Assembly (NCBI RefSeq): GCF_000716535.1
Contig: NZ_JNWV01000040.1
Location: forward strand, 1-64,000
Direction of reading: 5' to 3'
DNA: 64,000 nt
Source: Streptomyces flaveolus
Lineage (GTDB): Bacteria; Actinomycetota; Actinomycetes; Streptomycetales; Streptomycetaceae
Shown here: positions 35,130 to 42,186 of the stretch, in pieces
How positions within the stretch are numbered: the first letter of the stretch is position 1
Layout of the letters: every line of letters starts with the position of its first letter
Program-made: the position numbers and the translations under genes
Notes under the pieces: model-generated
Databases searched by the model: none
Seen by the model: only the letters and a program-made list of their open reading frames with translations
Told to the model about the DNA's origin: nothing

Positions 35130-35147
35130 TACGAGCATATGCTCCTA
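35130..35147. promoter_or_regulatory. MarR operator, copy 2 (upstream of cbtB)
   Basis: TACGAGCATATGCTCCTA, identical over 18 bases to the site in the MarR intergenic region (30877-30894). It is placed to control the minus-strand cbtB-cbtA-nthB-nthA-activator operon. Confidence 0.85.
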
Positions 35148-35148
35148 A

Positions 35149-35229
35149 ATGGAAGAGCTGCTCCACCACTACCGAGACGCCCGGGACGACAAGGCGTTCG
35201 CGGGCCGTCGCCGTCGCCGTACGGTGTGA
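35149..35229 (+). CDS. doubtful 26-codon ORF beside the MarR operator
   Basis: ATG at 35149, two bases after operator copy 2, encodes MEELLHHYRDARDDKAFAGRRRRRTV and ends in TGA. The first 17 residues look protein-like (amphipathic helix), the end is Arg-rich. No ribosome site unless leaderless. Could be a degraded gene start, a leader peptide or chance. Confidence 0.2.
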   Translation: MEELLHHYRDARDDKAFAGRRRRRTV

Positions 35230-35271
35230 CGATCTACGACGGCCGGCGGGGACCGCTCCCTGCCGCTCGCG

Positions 35272-35802
35272 TCACCGTGACGGCTCGGCGGGCCGCAGCA
35301 GGACGTCGCACAGCACCCCCGGTGAATCGGACGGGACGCACAGGCGCAGATGGCCGGCGGCACGGACGACCGTCAGGCCCGGGTCCGGGGCCGGGTCCGG
35401 CGGGGGATGGTCCGGCCGGTCCGGGGCCGGGTCCGGCGGGGGATGGTCCGGCCGGAGGGTCACCGACCTGCCACGGGCGTCGAGCGACCACCGCCCCGTA
35501 TCCGTGAGCCCCGTGCCCGACGACGTGCCGACCGGAAGGCCGGTCGCCGAGAAACGGCCGTCGGCGGCGAACTCCACCTGCCCGCCCCCGTCGCCCTCCG
35601 CCCTCCAGGTGCCGAGGAGCGCGGACCGGGACGGGACGTCGGCGAACCAGGGCTGGGTGTTGTGCGCGGCGACCGCACGCCAGGCCGCCGCGCCGGCCAC
35701 CACGGCGGCCACACCCGCGAACACCGCGCGACGCCGCCACCGCGCCGGTCGCCGTTCCCCCTCACGCACCGCGCCGCCGCCCGTACCGCACCACTCGCCC
35801 AC
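35272..35802 (-). CDS. hypothetical membrane-anchored protein with Pro/Asp repeat
   Basis: 176 residues. Arg-rich start and one helix (about 26-46), then an outside domain (LLGTWRAEGDGGGQVEFAADGRFSATGLP, TDTGRWSLDARGRSVTLRP) like small lipocalin-type stress proteins of actinobacteria, and a tail with two copies of PDHPPPDPAPDR encoded by a perfect 36-bp repeat. The start is uncertain: an internal GTG is possible. Not recognised; probably expressed on its own. Confidence 0.65.
   Translation of the reverse strand: MGEWCGTGGGAVREGERRPARWRRRAVFAGVAAVVAGAAAWRAVAAHNTQPWFADVPSRSALLGTWRAEGDGGGQVEFAADGRFSATGLPVGTSSGTGLTDTGRWSLDARGRSVTLRPDHPPPDPAPDRPDHPPPDPAPDPGLTVVRAAGHLRLCVPSDSPGVLCDVLLRPAEPSR
35382..35453. 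repeat. perfect 36-bp tandem duplication
   Basis: 35382-35417 and 35418-35453 are identical, encoding PDHPPPDPAPDR twice on the minus strand. Multiples of 36 keep the frame, so copy number could vary between strains. Confidence 0.9.
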
Positions 35803-35946
35803 CGATCCCCGTCACGGTGATCATCGAACCGGCCGGAAGGCGGCGAGCGCAAGCCGTCACGCCTCCGGGGCCGACGGCGGTGCAGTGGTCCCCCGTCGGG
35901 CGTGCGTTCGTACGCCCCCGGGTCCCGGAAAAGCTACCCCCGTCGT

Positions 35947-35962
35947 GGTAACAGCTGTTACC
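35947..35962. promoter_or_regulatory. antitoxin operator palindrome
   Basis: GGTAACAGCTGTTACC, a perfect 16-bp palindrome eight bases before the antitoxin ATG. The position overlaps the ribosome site and promoter end and is typical for autoregulation by a ribbon-helix-helix antitoxin. Confidence 0.8.
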
Positions 35963-35970
35963 GTCAGGGG

Positions 35971-36210
35971 ATGGCCAAGACACAGCTCGGCGCGCGCGTC
36001 GACGAGGAGATCGCGGAACTGGCCCGGGCCCGGGCCAGGGACCGGGGCCTGAGCGTCGGCGACTACATCGCCGCCCTGGTCCGGGACGACACCGGCGGAC
36101 TGCGGCAGCGCGGCATGGACGCCGCCCGGCGCTTCCTCGACGAGCACCAGGCCGTCTTCGACGCGGCCGAGGACGCCGACCGGGGCACCCCGGGCGTGCA
36201 CGCCGCGTGA
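35971..36210 (+). CDS. ribbon-helix-helix antitoxin-like protein
   Basis: 79 residues, ATG 35971 after TCAGGGG. The N-terminal half KTQLGARVDEEIAELARARARDRGLSVGDYIAALVRDD is a ribbon-helix-helix DNA-binding unit; the rest is a helical tail that would mask the toxin. It overlaps the toxin gene (TGATG) and has a palindromic operator immediately upstream, the standard type II toxin-antitoxin layout. Confidence 0.85.
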   Translation: MAKTQLGARVDEEIAELARARARDRGLSVGDYIAALVRDDTGGLRQRGMDAARRFLDEHQAVFDAAEDADRGTPGVHAA

Positions 36211-36587
36211 TGGAGCTGTACATCGACGTCCCCTGGATCCTCGACGTCGCGGAACTGGCCGGCGCGCGGGACCCGGCCCCCGAGGACTACGGCGTGCCGG
36301 TGTCCGCCGTCGCCTGCCACCGTGCCGAGCTGCTGGAACAACCCGTCTACGACGGCCCCTTCGCACGGGCCGCAGCCCTGGTGCACATCCTGGGCCGCTG
36401 CCGCTGGCTGGAGCGCTCCAACATGGCCGTCGCCGCGGCGACGGGCGTGATGTACCTGGAAGCCTCCGGCATCCCGGTCAAGCCCACCCACGACGACGCC
36501 GTGGCCCTGCGCGACCTGCTGCGGGACCCCCTGTGCACCGCGGCGGGGATCGCCGCCCTGCTGCGCACCTGGCCCCGGGCGACCTGA
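36210..36587 (+). CDS. Fic/Doc-like toxin component with degenerate Fic motif
   Basis: 125 residues from ATG 36210, overlapping the antitoxin stop by one base. The layout (IDVPWILDVAE, YGVPVSAVACHRAELLEQPVYDGPFARAAALVHILGR, MYLEASGIPVKPTHDDAVALRDLLRD) follows Doc-type Fic toxins, including the LL-x-P and the helix before the active loop. The catalytic loop HxFxxGNxR is absent, however: the place reads CRWLERSNMAVAAATG. It may be an inactive Fic fold, or toxic by another mechanism. As I recall, streptomycete relatives are annotated as Fic-family toxin components. Confidence 0.75.
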   Translation: MELYIDVPWILDVAELAGARDPAPEDYGVPVSAVACHRAELLEQPVYDGPFARAAALVHILGRCRWLERSNMAVAAATGVMYLEASGIPVKPTHDDAVALRDLLRDPLCTAAGIAALLRTWPRAT

Positions 36588-36832
36588 CCGCCACCCCCGC
36601 CCGTCGCGCTCGGGACCATGTCGCCCGGGTGATGGCGGCGAGGTCTTCGCCGCAGCCAAGGTGGCCACCAGCCTCGGTGCCGCGTTGCTTGGCACGTCGG
36701 ACGCGAGGGGGGAGGAGCAGGCGATGCGGACCGGCTCCTCGTCATCGCCGGCGCCGTCACCGGGCTCTCGCCGCTGACCAGGGTGACGGGGGCACCGGCC
36801 ACCGTCGCGCCGGCTGCCGTGGAGCGGAGGGG

Positions 36833-37816
36833 TCAGCAGAGGTCGAGCGCCGCTCGCAGGTTGTGCTCGGCGATGCCCGCCATCGTCGCCCGGTCGGGAA
36901 AGTCCCCGTCGAGCAGCCGCAGCGGCCCCGCCGTCAGCGAGAGCCGCTGCGCCAGCAGGTAGAGCGCGAGCCGGTCCCCGTCCAGGCCGGCCACCGCCAG
37001 CGGCCCGTACGCGTCGCCCAGGCGGATCCGCAGGAAGACGTGCTCCCATTCGACGTCGAAGTACATCGTGCCCTCGATGTCGATCACCACGGGGTGGCCG
37101 TCCGCGTCGACCAGCACGTGGTCGGGTCCCAGCTCGCCGTGCACGACCGCGTACCGCTCGCGGGGCCGCACCGCGCCCGCCAGGTCCCGCAGCCGCTCCT
37201 CCAGCCGGACGCGGGCCGCGTCGATCCGCGGATCACGCGAGGCGGCCTCCGCGAGGTCCCGCAGCGCGCGGGCGAGGACGACCCCCTCGCACGACGTCCC
37301 GCGAGACGTCCCCCCGCCGTCGACCACGGCCACTTTGCCGTAACCGGGCGCCCGGTGACGCCGCATCGCCTCCAGCGCCTCCCCGAGCCGGTCCAGGACC
37401 GGGGCGGCGGCGCGGGGGTCGCGCGCCATGAGGTGCTGGAGGTTCTCCTCCCGGACGTCCTCCACGACCGCGAGATCGGACGGGCCGTGCACGCCGGCCC
37501 GCTCGGTCAGACGGATCGCCGGGACACGGACGCCGAGCGCGTCCAGCCGCGCGTGCGCGGCCTCGAACAGGTCCAGCCCGAGACCGGGCGAGAACGGGTC
37601 GGTGAGGTCGTCGTCGCCCGGGGCCGCCGGCCAGTAGTTCTCGCCGTCGTCCCACACATACGCGACCGCCGTCGACGCGTCGTCCATCACCAGCCGGTAC
37701 ACGCCCTTCTTGCTGCCGCCCGCGAGCCGCTCGACCGCCTCCAGCCGTCGCCCACCGCCCAGCGCGGCCCGCGCCGCACCTGCCAACCGCTCGTGCGTCA
37801 CTGCCCTGGGTCCCAC
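36833..37816 (-). CDS. aminoglycoside phosphotransferase-family protein (APH fold)
   Basis: 327 residues, GTG at 37816 (another GTG at 37801 is possible). Kinase-like fold: SKKGVYRLVMDDASTAVAYVWDD in the N-lobe, then VVHGELGPDHVLVDADG, where the catalytic HGD-x4-N of the family reads HGE-x3-DH, and VIDIEGTMYFDVEWEH as the metal-binding region. With Asp replaced by Glu and Asn by His, activity is uncertain. It probably modifies a small molecule rather than giving drug resistance. Divergent from the TetR gene at 37955. The 245 bp between toxin and this gene show no gene I can support. Confidence 0.85.
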   Translation of the reverse strand: MGPRAVTHERLAGAARAALGGGRRLEAVERLAGGSKKGVYRLVMDDASTAVAYVWDDGENYWPAAPGDDDLTDPFSPGLGLDLFEAAHARLDALGVRVPAIRLTERAGVHGPSDLAVVEDVREENLQHLMARDPRAAAPVLDRLGEALEAMRRHRAPGYGKVAVVDGGGTSRGTSCEGVVLARALRDLAEAASRDPRIDAARVRLEERLRDLAGAVRPRERYAVVHGELGPDHVLVDADGHPVVIDIEGTMYFDVEWEHVFLRIRLGDAYGPLAVAGLDGDRLALYLLAQRLSLTAGPLRLLDGDFPDRATMAGIAEHNLRAALDLC

Positions 37817-37910
37817 GTCCCCGCCCGTCCCTCCGTCACGTCAACTCGCGCACTGTACGGGAGCGTTGGGAGCGTGGCGACTCGGAGAGGAGGACGCGTG
37901 CCCTCTCGCA

Positions 37911-37931
37911 TAAAATGGACCGGCAAGTCCA
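37911..37931 (+). promoter_or_regulatory. TetR autoregulatory promoter/operator
   Basis: A good -10 (TAAAAT, 37911-37916) runs directly into the dyad TGGAC-CGGCAA-GTCCA (37916-37931), 23 bp before the TetR GTG. A bound repressor would block RNA polymerase. Confidence 0.6.
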
Positions 37932-37954
37932 GAGAGTGGGGTGGAGGAGGGCAC

Positions 37955-38593
37955 GTGAGCACGAGTGGAGGGACCGCGCAGCGGCTGACCCCCAAGGGCA
38001 TGGCCACCCGGCGCCGCATCGTGGAGGGCGCGGCCGAGGAGATCCGCGAGCGGGGCGTCGCCGGGACGACGCTCGACGACATCCGGGCCCGCACCGCGAC
38101 CAGCAAGAGCCAGATCTTCCACTACTTCCCCGACGGGAGGGAGGAACTGCTGCTGGCGGTGGCCGCCCGCGAGGCCGAACGCGTCCTGGAGGACCAGGAA
38201 CCGCACCTCAGCGACCTGACCACGTGGTCGGCCTGGCAGGACTGGCGTGACGCGGTCGTACGGCGGTACGAACAGCAGGGCGTCAACTGCCCGCTCGGCA
38301 CGCTGATCCTCGAACTGGGCCACACCACTCCGGCCGCACAGGCACTCACGGCCCAGTTGGTCAGGCAGTGGCAGGCGGCGCTGCGCACCGGCATCCAGCG
38401 CATGCAGGACAGCGGCGAGGTCGACCGCGGGCTGGACGCCGACCGGCTGGCCGCCGCACTCGTGGCCGCGGTGCAGGGCGGCGTGACCATCCTCATGGCG
38501 ACCGGCGCCATCGGACACCTGGAGGCGGCGCTCGACACGACGTTGACCCTGCTGCGCACCCCCGCGCTTCCGCCGGTCCACCCCGGGACCTGA
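37955..38593 (+). CDS. TetR/AcrR family transcriptional regulator
   Basis: 212 residues from GTG 37955 with GGAGGAGG upstream; the open frame continues far upstream but without coding character. N-terminal helix-turn-helix: GMATRRRIVEGAAEEIRERGVAGTTLDDIRARTATSKSQIFHYFPDG. The C-terminal ligand domain has the YcdC/LmrA-like pattern NCPLGTLILELGHTTPAAQ. Its natural target may be the MFS transporter of which only a remnant survives just downstream on the opposite strand. The divergent phosphotransferase is another possible target. Confidence 0.92.
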   Translation: MSTSGGTAQRLTPKGMATRRRIVEGAAEEIRERGVAGTTLDDIRARTATSKSQIFHYFPDGREELLLAVAAREAERVLEDQEPHLSDLTTWSAWQDWRDAVVRRYEQQGVNCPLGTLILELGHTTPAAQALTAQLVRQWQAALRTGIQRMQDSGEVDRGLDADRLAAALVAAVQGGVTILMATGAIGHLEAALDTTLTLLRTPALPPVHPGT

Positions 38594-38625
38594 CACGTGC
38601 GCGTCCCGTACGGCACCACCTCCGG

Positions 38626-38876
38626 TCAGGGCTCCGGCCCGGCGGCCGGCTGACGGCGCCGGTGGACCACCCCGTCGTGGCCCACACCTCCCGGGATCCC
38701 CGGCCCGACCAATCGGCCGACGGCCATGAAGACACCGGAGACGACCCGGGAGGTGACGTGTCCTTGGTCCACAGCAGGTACAGGTACGGCGGCAGGTACA
38801 GCGTCGCCCCGAACATCACGAAGCCGGTGAGCAGACCGGCGTCGGGGGCGTACTGGATCGTGTCTCGGCTCGACAT
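38626..38876 (-). pseudogene. remnant of an MFS (QacA/EmrB-type) transporter
   Basis: Minus strand shows AGLLTGFVMFGATLYLPPYLYLLWTKD, a membrane helix pair typical of the middle of 14-helix drug exporters (large-helix, LPPYL). In a shifted frame follows SRVVSGVFMAVGRLVGPGI, the next helix. Everything before and after is missing and at least one frameshift is present. It overlaps the 3' end of the methyltransferase gene by 61 bp. Confidence 0.5.
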
Positions 38877-39604
38877 GTCCCAATCGTTCCGGGGGCGGGC
38901 CGGGATTCAGGGCGGTGGGCCTGGACGAGCGTGCAGGCCAGAGGTGTGTCGTCGTCAGGGGCCGCGAGGATGTCGATCCGGTCCACGAGGAGGCCGTGGT
39001 CGACGAGGAGGTCTTCCCAGAGGGTGGGGGTGAGTACCCACATCTGCACGGTCAGGGAGCCGCCTCCTGCGAGGAGGAGCCTCTCGGGCCGTGCGGTGAC
39101 GGAGGTGGACGGGCCGTCGCCGGCGGAAGTGGTGTGCAGGGCGGAGAAGACGAGCCGGCCACCTGGTGTCAGCGCGCTCGCCAGGGCGGGCAGGAGGCGG
39201 TGCGGGTCGATGTACGGGACGCCGTGGACGGAGTAGACGACGTCGTACGGCTCCGCCCCCTTCAGGTACTCCGCCGCGTCAGCGTGGATCAGTCGGAGGC
39301 CCGCCTGACCGCCGTAGCGGGCGACCGCGCGCTCGTGCTGGGCGCGGGCGCTCTCGACGGCATCGACGCGGGCGCCGTTGCGTGCGAGGTGCGCGGGGTA
39401 CTTGCCGATCCCCGAGCCGAGGTCCAGGACGCGGCGGCCGGTGAGTTCGCCGAGGACTTCTTCGCCCGGGCCGGCGGTGGGCCAGTACCCCCAGGCCAGC
39501 CGGTCGACCTCGGGGATCTCGGTGCCGCGGGTCTGATGATGGGTGCCGTAGGCGTCCCAGGCGAGGAGTGTTCGGCGTTCGATGTCCAGCACGGTGGCTC
39601 CCAT
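38816..39604 (-). CDS. class I SAM-dependent methyltransferase
   Basis: 262 residues, ATG 39604. SAM-binding motif RRVLDLGSGIGKYPAHLARNGARVDAVES, acidic loop LIHADAAEYL, then YDVVYSVHGVPYIDPHRLLPALASALTPGGRLVFSALH. The chain WDAYGTHHQTRG...VDRLAWGYWP at the start is common in small streptomycete methyltransferases. The last 30 residues (after CTLVQAHRPE) read into the MFS remnant and are probably not native. Substrate unknown; no biosynthetic genes adjacent. Confidence 0.88.
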   Translation of the reverse strand: MGATVLDIERRTLLAWDAYGTHHQTRGTEIPEVDRLAWGYWPTAGPGEEVLGELTGRRVLDLGSGIGKYPAHLARNGARVDAVESARAQHERAVARYGGQAGLRLIHADAAEYLKGAEPYDVVYSVHGVPYIDPHRLLPALASALTPGGRLVFSALHTTSAGDGPSTSVTARPERLLLAGGGSLTVQMWVLTPTLWEDLLVDHGLLVDRIDILAAPDDDTPLACTLVQAHRPESRPAPGTIGTCRAETRSSTPPTPVCSPAS

Positions 39605-39914
39605 GGCGAGTTCGTCGGCGGTCAGGGTTCAGGGGTGCGGCTCGTCGGCGCGGGGGCGTCGCGCGTCTGCTGATTCTCTGTGCGGGCCGGTGTCAGCGTG
39701 GTCTCCCTGAAGGTCGTGCGGTCGGCTCGTCAGGGTCAACGACCGGGCCCGGATTTCGAACACATGTGTTTCGGTCGGGCTCCGGTCCCCGGGATTGCGC
39801 GCGTGCCGGAGTGTGCGGGATGCACCGACCCTTGTCGCCCAAGGACCGGGCCCGTACCGGCTCGTGGCCGAAACGCCGAGCGTGCCGCCGGCCCAGTCAC
39901 GGAAGATGCGGCAA
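39605..39914. other. intergenic region with 12-bp palindrome
   Basis: 310 bp upstream of the methyltransferase gene and downstream of the first phosphatase gene. It contains AACACATGTGTT (39759-39770), a perfect palindrome 155 bp before the methyltransferase start, possibly an operator. No gene seen. Confidence 0.45.
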
Positions 39915-41981
39915 CTACAGGGCCCGGGCCACGAGTAGGGCCACGTCGTCGTGGTCGTCGGGGTGTCGCAGGCCGTAGAGCAGGAGGTCGCAGGTTTCCT
40001 CCAGGGGGCGTTCGGGTGCGTCGAGGAAGCCGAGCAGGGTGTTCAACCGGTCGTCGATCGAGTGCTGCCGGGTCTCGACGAGGCCGTCGGTGTAGAGCAC
40101 GAGCAGGTCCCCGGGCCCCAGTTCGGCCGTGGCGGTCTCGAACCGGATGCCGCCGACACCGAGCGGGGCACCGGAGGGCAGGTCGAGCAGCGCCGGGGGC
40201 TCGCCGGCGCGGGCCAGCGCGGGCGGCATGTGTCCCGCGTTGGCCATGCGGCACTGTCTGGTGTGCGGGTCGAACACGGCGTAGAGACACGTCACGATGT
40301 AGTGCTCCAGATCGCAGGTGATCTTGTCCAGGTGCTGGAGCACCTCGCCGGGGTCCAGGTCCAGGTCCGCGTAGGCGCAGGTGGCGGTGCGCAGCCGGCC
40401 CATCGTGGCGGCGGCGTCGATGCCGTTGCCCATGACGTCCCCGACGACCAGCGCGGTCTTGTCGCCGGTGAGGGGGATGACGTCGTACCAGTCGCCGCCC
40501 ACCTCGCTGGTGGCCTGCGCCGGCTGGTAGCGGGAGGCCAGCTCCAGGCCGGTGTGGTGCGGCGGATGGTCGGGGAGCAGGCTGCGCTGGAGGGTCAGGG
40601 CGGTGTTGCGCACGCTCTGGAACCAGCGGGCGTTGTCGATGGCGATGGCGGCGCGGCTCGCCAGTTCGCCGGCCAGGACGACGTCGTCCTCGTCGAACGG
40701 GGCCGGATTGCGGGTGCGCTTCAGGTCGAGGGCGCCCAGCACCTCGCCGTGGGCGATCAGCGGCACGGCCAGGTACGAGTGGACACCGGAGCGCGCCAGC
40801 AGCGCGGCGGCCTCGGCGTCCCGGGCGATCCGCCGCAGATCGCGTTCGCGGACGTGCCGCACCAGGACGGGCCTGCCGGTGTGCACGCACAGCGTGACCA
40901 GGCGGTCCCCGTCGTAGGAGGCGAGGTCACCGGGGGCGTCGGCCGCGCGCAGCGCCACGGTGGGGTGGGCCGCCTTCAGGGCGAGGGCGCGGAACAGCTC
41001 CGGGCCGCCAGCCGGTTCGCGCACGCGGCGGCAGGCCAGAGCGGCGTCGAGTACGTCCACGGCGACCACGTCGGCGAGTTCGCTGCTGGCGATCTCGGCC
41101 AGCTCGGCGGCGGTCTGCTCCACCTCCAGGCTCGTGCCCACGCGGGTGGAGGCGTGGGCGATCAGGGCCAGCCGGCGCCGGGCCCGGTCCGCCTCGGCCG
41201 CCGCGCGGTGCCGTTCGGTGACGTCGACGACCGACGTGGCCGCGCCGAGCACCCGCCCGCCGGGGTCCTCCAGGCGGTAGAAGGACAAGGACCAGGCGTG
41301 CTCGTGCTCGGGGTCGGAGCGCGGCCGGCCCACGTGGTACTGGTCGAGCAGCGGGGTGCCGGTGGTCAGCACCTGACGCAGCGCGGACTCGACGGTGTCG
41401 ACGTCGGGGAAGGGCAGGGTCTCCCGCAGCCGGCGGCCGAGGTGGTCCTCGGCGGGGATGCCGTCGATCCGCTCCAGCGCCGGGTTGACCAGCAGGTACC
41501 GCAGGTCGGGGTCCAGGAGGGCGAGACCGATCGGGGACTGGTTGATCAGCCGCTCGCACAGCGCGAGATCGGTCTCCACGCGCTGGAGCAGGCTGTGGTC
41601 GGCGGCGAGGCCGAGGGCGTAGACGTCCCCGAGGTCGTCGAGCAGCCGCATGTTGCGGAACTCCATCACGCGCATGCTGCCGTCCTTGTGCCGGACGGGG
41701 AACGCGCCGGCCCAGCTCCGGCCCGTCTCCATGACCTCCGCGAACAGCTTGACGACCGCTTGCAGGTGCTCGGGGTGGACGATCAGGCGGGCCGCCGGTC
41801 TGCCGAGTGCCTCGTCCGCGGAGTAGCCGAACAGGTCCTCGGCCTGCGGGGTCCAGAACACGATGCGCCCGTCGGTGTCGAGGACCAGCGCGGCCACGCT
41901 GAGCACGTCCAGCAGGCTGGTCCGCCGGGGCGGATCGGCGTCGTACGGATCGTCGTCGGGCGGGAAGGATTGGGCTGTCAT
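39915..41981 (-). CDS. PP2C-type (SpoIIE/RsbU) protein phosphatase with two PAS and one GAF domain
   Basis: 688 residues from ATG 41981 (AGGAGG nine bases upstream); a longer open frame is not supported. PAS 1 (about 20-140; ALVLDTDGRIVFWTPQAEDLFGYS), PAS 2 (about 150-270), GAF (about 285-430; SYLAVPLIAHGEVLGALDL) and a C-terminal SpoIIE phosphatase (about 470-688; TLQRSLLP, EVGGDWYDVIPL, VVGDVMGNGIDAAATMGRLR, VLYTDGLVE). Soluble sensor-phosphatase that would dephosphorylate an anti-anti-sigma factor. Unlike its divergent neighbour it lacks an ATPase domain. A missing domain shared across the pair suggests division of labour. Confidence 0.93.
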   Translation of the reverse strand: MTAQSFPPDDDPYDADPPRRTSLLDVLSVAALVLDTDGRIVFWTPQAEDLFGYSADEALGRPAARLIVHPEHLQAVVKLFAEVMETGRSWAGAFPVRHKDGSMRVMEFRNMRLLDDLGDVYALGLAADHSLLQRVETDLALCERLINQSPIGLALLDPDLRYLLVNPALERIDGIPAEDHLGRRLRETLPFPDVDTVESALRQVLTTGTPLLDQYHVGRPRSDPEHEHAWSLSFYRLEDPGGRVLGAATSVVDVTERHRAAAEADRARRRLALIAHASTRVGTSLEVEQTAAELAEIASSELADVVAVDVLDAALACRRVREPAGGPELFRALALKAAHPTVALRAADAPGDLASYDGDRLVTLCVHTGRPVLVRHVRERDLRRIARDAEAAALLARSGVHSYLAVPLIAHGEVLGALDLKRTRNPAPFDEDDVVLAGELASRAAIAIDNARWFQSVRNTALTLQRSLLPDHPPHHTGLELASRYQPAQATSEVGGDWYDVIPLTGDKTALVVGDVMGNGIDAAATMGRLRTATCAYADLDLDPGEVLQHLDKITCDLEHYIVTCLYAVFDPHTRQCRMANAGHMPPALARAGEPPALLDLPSGAPLGVGGIRFETATAELGPGDLLVLYTDGLVETRQHSIDDRLNTLLGFLDAPERPLEETCDLLLYGLRHPDDHDDVALLVARAL

Positions 41982-42186
41982 CCCTGAGCCTCCTGTACCG
42001 GCCGGCGGCGCCCGGCCCAGGCCCCGGTCCCCGGCAGTCCCGGTTCCTTCCATGCTCCCTCCGGTCCCGTGCGGCGGCGACACAGCCCTGTGGAGCCCCG
42101 GCCACCGTTCGGGGCCCGCCCCGCTCCCGGAGCCGTGCGCATCGGCCGGACAAGCAGGACCATAGTCATGTAAAAGGACGGAACCC

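Noticed and set aside
35030..35130. Cobalamin riboswitch before cbtB
   Set aside because: CbtAB operons usually have one, but I see no B12-box or long structured leader in the short upstream region; a MarR-type palindrome is present instead.
36588..36832. Possible small membrane-protein remnant after the toxin gene
   Set aside because: A short hydrophobic stretch appears in one frame, but there is no start, no conserved pattern and no continuous frame.
36533..37954. N-terminal extension of the TetR protein to 686 residues
   Set aside because: It would overlay the antisense phosphotransferase gene; a GTG with GGAGGAGG and an immediate helix-turn-helix at 37955 explains the gene.
39759..39770. 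LexA/SOS box at AACACATGTGTT
   Set aside because: Actinobacterial SOS boxes need GAAC-N4-GTTC; the halves here do not have that spacing.
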